From NCBI RefSeq assembly GCF_003937945.1, contig NZ_RSEC01000036.1:1232893-1296892 (forward strand): 64,000 nucleotides of DNA, written 5' to 3'. This document shows positions 58,399-64,000 of the stretch, piece after piece. The position numbers and the translations under genes were made by a program. The notes beneath the pieces are model-generated. The model saw only the letters and a program-made list of their open reading frames with translations, was not told the DNA's origin and did no database searches. How positions within the stretch are numbered: position 1 is the stretch's first letter; every line of letters begins with the position of its first letter. The DNA comes from Amycolatopsis eburnea (GTDB lineage Bacteria; Actinomycetota; Actinomycetes; Mycobacteriales; Pseudonocardiaceae).

Positions 58399-60626
58399 GC
58401 CAGGTCGATCCGCGCCAACTCGAGCCGCCGGTAGGCGCGGTCGCCGAGCGACCAGACGTCGAGGACGTCGCCGTCCAGTTCGGGGTAGGCGATCACCAGC
58501 CGCGCGGGCTCGGCGCCGTCCGCGCGGTACACGACGTCCACCGGGATCCCGGCTTCGAGCTGCCAGCAGAGCTGTTGCTGCTTCGGCGTGAGCCGGCCCG
58601 CGTACCGGTCGCTCATCGCGCGGGCGAGCTGGCCGCGCAGCAGCGCCGGACCGCTCGCCGGGGCCGCCAGCAACCGCTCGGCGTGGTCGGCGGGATCGGG
58701 CGGGAGGTCGCCGGGATCGGCGTCGCGGAGGACGGCCGTCGGTTCGGGTTGCTCGCGCGCGGGCAGCACGATGGAGCCGTCGGCGGCGTGGCGGGTCGGC
58801 GCGTAACCGGCTTCCCGCAACGCTTCGAGCGTGCCGGTCGCGTCCACAGTGGACGTCAGCACGGTCGGCGCCACGGACCGCAGGCCGAGCTTGGCGAGCT
58901 TGCGGTGCGCGGCGAGTTCGGCCAGCACGGCGGGTTCCCCGACGACGACGCTCGCGACGTCGATCACCTGCGCCTCGCCGTGCCGCCGCGCGACGTCGTT
59001 GACCAGGTACACCAGCGGCTGCGGCAGCTCGCCCGCGGCGATCGCACCGAGGTCGTCGAGCAGCTCGGCGGCCGTCGCGCCCTGGTCGAACGCGCGCCGG
59101 ACGGACGCGGGCGAGAACCGCCAGCTCGTCGCGGTGCCCTGGGCTTCGCGGTCGGCGGCGCGGTCGAGCAGCGCGGCCAGCCGGGCGTCGGGCGAGCCGG
59201 GCACGATCGCCGTCAGGTCGGTGCCGAACAACGCCGTCGTCCGCGCGCGGGCGACGAGCGCGTCGGTGACCTCGACGAGCTGGTCGCCCGACAGCAACGC
59301 GCGCCCGGCGGCGGTGACCGCGCCGTGCGCGAAGACGCCGAGCAGCTCGCCCTCGGCGACCGCGGTGGCGACGTGCGCGGCGAGGTCGTCGGTCGGCAGC
59401 AGCGGCGCGTGCCACGCGGCGAGGGACGTCAGGTCGCCGGTGACCGCCGTCCCGGGTTCGAGGCGCGCCAGCAACCGCACGAGCAGCCGCCGGACGAACG
59501 CGTCGACGTCCGTCCCGTGCTCGGGCGGTACCGGGTTCCACCAGGTCGTCAGCAGCAGGCGGTACAGCAACGCCGGCGCCGGCCGCGCGAGGTCCGGGTC
59601 CGGCGCGAGCGTGGGCGGCGGCGCCTTGTGGCCGCGGCGGGGGACCGGCGGCTCGTCGGCGAGCAGCAGCCCCGCCTGCGCCGCGAGGTCGATGGCCAGC
59701 TCGACCTCGGCCGGCGTCGCCCCGATGTCCTTGGCGACCTTCTTGACCAGCCGGGTCCCGATCGTGCCGTCCTTGAGCAGCGGGAGCGGCTCGGCGGCGG
59801 CGAGCTCGAGGATCGCCGAAACGCGGTCCAGCAACCGCAGCGCGGCGGCCGACGAAGTGGCCTCGCCCGCCTCGGTCCCGACGTGCGCGACGGCGCACTC
59901 CGGCTCCGCGGGCGTGAACGGCAGCCGGTGGTCCGGACCACGCAGGGCGAGCGCGACCTCGATCGGCATCGCGGTGCCGCCGTAGTAGGTGCCGAACAGG
60001 AAACCGTGGTCGAGCGCCCAGCCGAGCGGCGGCATGCCATCGACCTCGGGAACGCCGTCGGCCATGTCCCGCAACACCTTCCGCGTCGGCTCGGGCGCGG
60101 TGGCGAACAGCTCCCGGACGCGGTCGCCGTCGCGGAAGTGCCGGACGAGGTCCTTGGGCGCCACCCCCAGGTTGCGGGCCAGGTGCGCCCGCTGGATGGT
60201 GGTGAGCTCCGCGAGCAGGTCGGCCACGGGCTGGCCGAGCCCTTCGGCACGGAAGCTGTGGCGCTGCAGCACTTCCGGCAGCACGACTTCGCCGGCTTCA
60301 CACCACAGCAGGGCGCGCTCGGCGAGTTCGTCCACAAAGGACTCGACGGCGGCGCCCCCGAGCAGCTCGCCGACGTCGCCCAGCGGGACCGGCGCCTGGC
60401 TCAGCGCGTCGCACAACTGGACGGCGCGCAGCACCTGCGCCTGCGGTGTGGACAACCCGAGCAGCGCTTCGTCGACGGATTCGGGCGCCGCGAGCCGCGC
60501 GGCGACGACGTCGAGCCGGCGCGGCCACGGCTCCGCGAGCACGTCCGGCCGGTGGGCCAGCACCTTGGCCAGCTCGTCCCGGTCCAGGCCGACGAGCCTG
60601 CCGAGCAGTTCCCCGGCGGTGGTCAT
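58368..60626 (-). CDS. Helicase-associated protein (XPB/Ssl2-like, Rv0862c type)
   Basis: The 752-residue soluble protein matches the actinobacterial helicase-associated family (Helicase_C_3). It has LLGRLVGLDRDELAKVL at the start, a helical repeat region, the block LYRLLLTTWWNP in the middle, and a WYL-like C-terminus (VVYRADGAEPARLVIAYPE). In mycobacteria the homologue is next to an XPB helicase gene; no such helicase is in this window. Its 3' end overlaps the sortase gene by 31 bases on the opposite strand. Confidence 0.85.
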   Translation of the reverse strand: MTTAGELLGRLVGLDRDELAKVLAHRPDVLAEPWPRRLDVVAARLAAPESVDEALLGLSTPQAQVLRAVQLCDALSQAPVPLGDVGELLGGAAVESFVDELAERALLWCEAGEVVLPEVLQRHSFRAEGLGQPVADLLAELTTIQRAHLARNLGVAPKDLVRHFRDGDRVRELFATAPEPTRKVLRDMADGVPEVDGMPPLGWALDHGFLFGTYYGGTAMPIEVALALRGPDHRLPFTPAEPECAVAHVGTEAGEATSSAAALRLLDRVSAILELAAAEPLPLLKDGTIGTRLVKKVAKDIGATPAEVELAIDLAAQAGLLLADEPPVPRRGHKAPPPTLAPDPDLARPAPALLYRLLLTTWWNPVPPEHGTDVDAFVRRLLVRLLARLEPGTAVTGDLTSLAAWHAPLLPTDDLAAHVATAVAEGELLGVFAHGAVTAAGRALLSGDQLVEVTDALVARARTTALFGTDLTAIVPGSPDARLAALLDRAADREAQGTATSWRFSPASVRRAFDQGATAAELLDDLGAIAAGELPQPLVYLVNDVARRHGEAQVIDVASVVVGEPAVLAELAAHRKLAKLGLRSVAPTVLTSTVDATGTLEALREAGYAPTRHAADGSIVLPAREQPEPTAVLRDADPGDLPPDPADHAERLLAAPASGPALLRGQLARAMSDRYAGRLTPKQQQLCWQLEAGIPVDVVYRADGAEPARLVIAYPELDGDVLDVWSLGDRAYRRLELARIDLAQTSTALSRA

Positions 60627-60640
60627 CGGACCAGGTTAGA

Positions 60641-61429
60641 TCACCGTTCGCAGGCCACGCCGTCGCCGTCGCGATCGAGGGCGGACCGGTAACCCGGTTC
60701 GCCGCGGTGCAGCGGGGCGGCGCCGGCGGCCTTCGCGGCGGCGCAGTTCGCGTAGTAGGCGCTGTGGTCCGGTTCGGGGGCCGGCGGCTCTTCGGTGGTC
60801 CGCACGACGGGCGGCGGCTTCGGGGCCGCCTTGGTCGTCGCGGGCGGGGGCGGGGCCACCGGCTGGACCGCCGTCGTGGGCGCCGGGGCGTCGATGGTGC
60901 CGTTGCACGGCGGGCCCCACAGGCCGGTGGTCGCCTGCTTCGCTGCGGATTCGGCAGCGGCGAGCGCGGGCAGCGTCGCGTCCGCGGCGTACTTCAGGTA
61001 TCCCAGCTGGATCGCGAGAGCGGCGTAATCCCGGCCGTCGGCGAGGGTCACCGCGATGCCCCGCGCGGTTTCCGCGCCGAGCGTCACGGCTTTGCCGGAA
61101 AGCGTCGTGACCGCCCAGTTCAGCGATTCCGTCGCGTAGCAGCCGGTGCCGGCGAGCGGGGCGACGACGCCGAGCACGCGCACCGTTTTCGTGGTGCCGT
61201 CGCTGCCGTTGACGACGACGGTGGTCCCGTCGGTCACCGCGCTGACGGTGTAGGTGACCGCGGCCGGTGCCGTCGTCGAAGCCGTGCTGGCCGGCGGGGG
61301 TGTGGACGACGCCGGAGCGGCCGCCACGACCGGCTCCGGCTCCGGTGCCTCGCCGAAGATCGCGCCGAGCACGAACAGGACGCCGAAGGCGGCCAAGACG
61401 ATCTTCAGCCAGTTCGGAAAGCGCTTCAT
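60641..61429 (-). CDS. Secreted nuclease-like (SNase-fold) protein with Excalibur domain, probably inactive
   Basis: The 262-residue protein has a signal anchor at about 8-26. An OB-fold SNase-like region lies at about 58-175 (TVSAVTDGTTVVVNG, VRVLGVVAPLAGTGCYATES). A Pro/Thr linker leads to a C-terminal Excalibur domain, with YYANCAAAKAAGAAPLHRGE and DRDGDGVACE. In active nucleases the third strand reads VRLIGIDTPE; here the Asp and Glu of that motif are replaced by Val and Leu. Nuclease activity is therefore doubtful. The Excalibur domain keeps its Ca-binding Asp residues. Confidence 0.75.
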   Translation of the reverse strand: MKRFPNWLKIVLAAFGVLFVLGAIFGEAPEPEPVVAAAPASSTPPPASTASTTAPAAVTYTVSAVTDGTTVVVNGSDGTTKTVRVLGVVAPLAGTGCYATESLNWAVTTLSGKAVTLGAETARGIAVTLADGRDYAALAIQLGYLKYAADATLPALAAAESAAKQATTGLWGPPCNGTIDAPAPTTAVQPVAPPPPATTKAAPKPPPVVRTTEEPPAPEPDHSAYYANCAAAKAAGAAPLHRGEPGYRSALDRDGDGVACER

Positions 61430-61621
61430 CGGGGATTCCCTGTTCTTCGACGCGGGGTGCCGACGGTGTACTCGGGAAACCTCCCGCCGTTGTTACGCCC
61501 GGGCCCGTGATCGACCACCAGTCGTTATCGGGCGGAATGTTGCCGTCACGATCTCGTCACGAACCGCGCGCCCACACCGAAAAGCTGTGACAACGCCGGC
61601 CGGGAAAACGACCAGCGGGGC

Positions 61622-63022
61622 GTGATCGAATCCCTCCCGCTGCTCGGCGCCGGCGGACATCCCGCGCAGGGCACCGACTTCACCGCGCTGGACATCCGCA
61701 CGACCGGGCTGCGGCCGGGGCACGTCGTCGAGCTGGCCGCGGTCCGGGTCCGCGCCGACGGCGCCGTCGTCGGCGAGCTGTCGACACTGGTCGACCCCGG
61801 ACCCGGCGTGCCGCCCGGCCCGGTCCTCCTGCACGGCATCACGCGCGCCGACCTCGACGGCGCGCCGACGTTCGGCGCGGCGCTGGGATCGCTGCTGAAC
61901 CTGTGCCGCGGCAGCGTCGTCGTGGCGCACGACCTGCCGTTCGCCGCTTCGTTCCTGGGCCACGAGGCCGCCCGGCTCGGCGCCCGGGTGCCGGTGCTGC
62001 CCGGCGTGGACACGCTGGCCGCCGCGCAGACCGCCGTCCGGCTGCCCAACCACCGGCTGGCCACCGTCGCACCCGCCTTCGGGATCGCGGCCCGGCCGGG
62101 GCGAACGGCGTTGTCCGGCGCGCGCACCGTCGCGCAGCTCGCCGTCAGCCTCTTCGGCCGCCACGGCTTCACGTTCGCCGCGCCGCCCGTCCTGCCGGCG
62201 CTGCCGCGGTTCGCCATCGGCCCGCTGCGCCCGCGCGCCGACGTCCCGGTCGCCGAACCGGGGTGGATGGCCGAGGCCGTCGAGCGGGTGGCGATCGGCG
62301 CGGGCGGCGACGCCTACCTGGACCTGCTCGCCGGCGTCGTCGCCGACCGGCACCTGGCGCCGGACGAGGTGTCGGCGCTGGCCGAGCTGGCGGCCGAAGC
62401 CGGGTGGCCGGCCGACCGCGTGCGCTCGACGCACGAGCGGTTCGTGGTGGCGCTGCGCGAAGTCGCGGAACGGGACGGCGTGGTGACCGCCGCGGAGGCC
62501 CGTGAACTGCGGCAGGTGGCGACCGCGCTCGGCGTCGCGGCCGCCGGCGACCTCCAGCCGACGGCCGGTGGCAAACCGGCCCGCGTGCTCGTCCTCGGCA
62601 CCACCGCGGCGGCCGACCGGCTGCGCGCCCGGGTGCTGGCGGAAGGCGTGCAGCTGGCCAAGAAGCTGACCGCGAGCGTGACGCACCTCGTCGCCGACCC
62701 GACCGTGCCCGCGAACGAACCGCGCCTGACCAGAGCCGGCGAGCTGGGCGCGGTCGTGCTCGACGTCCAGTCGGCACCGGTCGCGCTCGGCTTCGAGCCG
62801 CCGCCACCACCGCCCGCGCCCGCGCGACCGGTCGCGGCCGCGACCCGGACGCCGAAGCTCGTCGGCGGGCGGATCCTGATGGGCGTCGGGCTGCTGCTGA
62901 TGTTCTTCATCGTCGTCGGCATGTTCGCGGGGACACCGCTGGCGGCCGGGATCTTCGTCGCCGTCCTGGGAGTCGGTGCCCTGCTCGGCGGCTGGTGGCT
63001 CGCCGAGCCCGCGCCGCGCTAA
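61622..63022 (+). CDS. Degenerate DnaQ-like exonuclease / TerB-like / BRCT membrane protein
   Basis: The 466-residue protein starts at GTG. Residues about 17-185 follow the DEDD exonuclease fold, but motif I DxExTG is DIRTTG (Glu26 to Arg). Motif II is HDLPFAASF. Motif III lacks the final His and Asp (GRTALSGARTVAQL). Residues about 225-310 resemble TerB (LLAGVVADRHLAPDEVSALA, EVAERDGVVTAAEA). Residues about 318-395 resemble BRCT (EGVQLAKKLTASVTHLVADP). Two helices end the chain at about 415-460. Exonuclease activity is probably lost; a DNA-binding or scaffold role at the membrane remains possible. Confidence 0.75.
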   Translation: MIESLPLLGAGGHPAQGTDFTALDIRTTGLRPGHVVELAAVRVRADGAVVGELSTLVDPGPGVPPGPVLLHGITRADLDGAPTFGAALGSLLNLCRGSVVVAHDLPFAASFLGHEAARLGARVPVLPGVDTLAAAQTAVRLPNHRLATVAPAFGIAARPGRTALSGARTVAQLAVSLFGRHGFTFAAPPVLPALPRFAIGPLRPRADVPVAEPGWMAEAVERVAIGAGGDAYLDLLAGVVADRHLAPDEVSALAELAAEAGWPADRVRSTHERFVVALREVAERDGVVTAAEARELRQVATALGVAAAGDLQPTAGGKPARVLVLGTTAAADRLRARVLAEGVQLAKKLTASVTHLVADPTVPANEPRLTRAGELGAVVLDVQSAPVALGFEPPPPPPAPARPVAAATRTPKLVGGRILMGVGLLLMFFIVVGMFAGTPLAAGIFVAVLGVGALLGGWWLAEPAPR

Positions 63023-63032
63023 CGTCGGGGTG

Positions 63033-63584
63033 GTGCCGAAGCTGATCCACCTGAACGGGCCGTCCGGGATCGGGAAGTCCACGATCGCGCAGGTCTACGC
63101 CGAGCGGCATCCCGGGGTGCTGAACCTCGACACCGATCGGGTCGTCTGCCTCATCGGGGGGTGGCGGGAGACCTTCTTCGAGACCTTCCGGGCCGCCCAG
63201 CTGCTGACCCGGGCCATGGCGGAGACGCACCTGAAGACCGGGCACGACGTCGTGATGCCGCAGCTCGCCACCCGTGTTGTCGACGTCGAGGCCTTCGAGC
63301 GCGTCGCCGTGGAATGCGGGGCCGAGTACCGGGAAATCCTGCTCACCGCCGGGAAGCCGGTCGCCACGGCGCGGTTCGCCGCGCGGGCCGCGCAGGGGGA
63401 CGCCGCGACCAAGGGGGTCGACGACGTCGTGAACGAGCGGGGTGGCACCGCCATGGTCGAGCGGATCCACGACCAGCTCACCGCCTACCTGCCGCAGCGG
63501 CCCGGGTGCGTCGTCGTCGAAACCGGCGGGCGGGCGCCCGAGGAGACCTATGACGCCGTGGTCGCCCACCTGCGCGGGCGGTGA
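63033..63584 (+). CDS. P-loop nucleoside kinase-like protein
   Basis: The 183-residue protein starts at GTG (VPKLIHLNGPSGIGKST). The Walker A is GPSGIGKST (9-17), followed by LNLDTDRVV, as in AAA/zeta-toxin-like or shikimate-type kinases. The short length and a lid with RFAARAAQGDAATKGVDD fit a small-molecule kinase. The substrate is unknown. It starts 11 bases after the preceding stop, which suggests cotranscription. Confidence 0.75.
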   Translation: MPKLIHLNGPSGIGKSTIAQVYAERHPGVLNLDTDRVVCLIGGWRETFFETFRAAQLLTRAMAETHLKTGHDVVMPQLATRVVDVEAFERVAVECGAEYREILLTAGKPVATARFAARAAQGDAATKGVDDVVNERGGTAMVERIHDQLTAYLPQRPGCVVVETGGRAPEETYDAVVAHLRGR

Positions 63585-63607
63585 GGCGGTCCGGTTCACT
63601 GGTCAGC

Positions 63608-63910
63608 ATGGCGGGCATCCCGGAATTCGCGCTGCGGCAGATCGAGCGCTGGTGTGCCCGGCGCGTGCCCGAACACCTGCGTGACCGGCTGCGGGTCGAG
63701 TGCCGCACGCGGGGGCGGGCCGTCACCATCTTCGAGCTGCGGGACGGGGCCGAGCGGGAGATCGCGCAGCTGCGCGTCGACGAATTCGGGATCTGGTCGG
63801 TGTTCTGGGCCGACCCGGACGGGGAGTGGCTGGCGCACCCGGACGCGCCCGTCGCCAGCACGCCCCCGCCGTTGCTGGCCGAAATCGAACGGCACTGCGA
63901 GCGGGGCTAG
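63608..63910 (+). CDS. DUF3024 family protein, C-terminus altered
   Basis: The 100-residue protein reads ALRQIERWCARRVPEHLRDRL, then VECRTRGRAVTIFELR, the DUF3024 pattern. Family members generally end ...LLAEIDxDPxxxFWG; this one ends LLAEIERHCERG and stops at the start of the IS-derived sequence. The stop codon TAG is shared with the stop of the minus-strand transposase gene. The end of the protein was probably replaced by an IS insertion. Confidence 0.75.
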   Translation: MAGIPEFALRQIERWCARRVPEHLRDRLRVECRTRGRAVTIFELRDGAEREIAQLRVDEFGIWSVFWADPDGEWLAHPDAPVASTPPPLLAEIERHCERG

Positions 63911-64000
63911 GTGTGATGTCCAGGCAGGTTGGTCAGTCGGGTGACCGGCGGTTTGCCGCCGGTTGCACTGTGGGGTCGATGGTGATTGTAGAAGTGCAGC
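63907..64000 (-). mobile_element. IS481-family transposase gene, C-terminal end (partial)
   Basis: Read on the minus strand, 31 codons give LHFYNHHRPHSATGG, then KPPVTRLTNLPGHHT and a stop. This is the conserved C-terminal end of IS481-type (rve/DDE) transposases. The rest lies outside the window. The codons AAT, CAT and CCT are less GC-biased than the neighbours, which fits a mobile origin. No inverted-repeat end could be defined within these bases. Confidence 0.85.

Noticed and set aside
1..64000. CRISPR arrays, rRNA genes, prophage or large biosynthetic clusters
   Set aside because: No regularly spaced repeats, rRNA-like stretches, phage structural genes, or PKS/NRPS domains were seen.

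Overview
The window is 64 kb of very GC-rich (about 70%) actinobacterial chromosome. Gene content points to the Pseudonocardiaceae, most likely an Amycolatopsis-like organism. The grounds are frequent GTG/TTG starts, a DUF5926 protein, a mycothiol-amidase-like protein, a fused CydDC exporter, IdeR-type iron boxes, TTGTCCACA-type DnaA boxes and a DevR/DosR-like regulator. The genus is an inference. I see no rRNA, CRISPR array or prophage. There is one tRNA (Gly-GCC), and the last 94 bases are the 3' end of an IS481-type transposase gene.

Layout. 1-7.3 kb: surface-glycan genes (AlgX/AlgJ-like protein, a methyltransferase, a 1059-residue methyltransferase/GT2/GT4 fusion), flanked by two minus-strand genes sharing an N-terminal module. 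7.5-14.3 kb: an unknown protein behind an SOS-like site, a Ser/Thr kinase, an alpha/beta hydrolase, DUF2716, an orphan Imm7-type immunity protein, YiaA/B, tRNA-Gly, an ECF sigma factor carrying its own zinc finger and membrane tail, and a small membrane protein. 14.3-25.4 kb: Fpg/Nei glycosylase, LytS-type kinase, S49 peptidase, a toxin-antitoxin pair with a decayed toxin, secreted GH16 glucanase, LytTR regulator, and two solute:sodium symporter units. 25.4-33.8 kb: rhodanese, DUF4328, TetR/MFS/amidase-like cluster, P450, DUF5926, DUF952, and a sigma/putative anti-sigma pair. 33.8-37.9 kb: iron and stress genes (ferritin, arginine deiminase, CPBP protease, PPOX protein, HugZ-like protein with an excellent iron box). 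38-49 kb: LysR/MFS pair, a VWA/solute-binding protein with a coiled-coil partner, homogentisate dioxygenase with an unknown partner and IclR, DUF998, a GDT1 cation exporter and an S41 peptidase. 49-57 kb: the cytochrome bd operon cydA-cydB-cydDC followed by a DevS/DevR-like two-component pair. 57-64 kb: Excalibur protein plus sortase, helicase-associated protein, a nuclease-like Excalibur protein, a degenerate exonuclease/TerB/BRCT membrane protein, a P-loop kinase, DUF3024 and the IS end.

How the parts work together. Three themes can be read from the DNA. (1) Respiration under low oxygen: cydABDC sits next to a DevSR-type sensor pair. (2) Iron: ferritin and a haem-utilisation-like gene both have IdeR-type boxes, the former as a tandem array suited to activation and the latter as a single operator suited to repression. 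(3) Cell surface: glycan assembly, a GH16 enzyme, a sortase and several secreted or one-helix proteins. The most unusual items are the toxin gene with an internal out-of-frame deletion, the cluster of DnaA boxes between cydA and cydB, iron boxes that double as a 19-bp transcription-terminator hairpin, an RBS-masking hairpin before the GDT1 exporter, and two nuclease-fold proteins that appear to have lost their catalytic residues.
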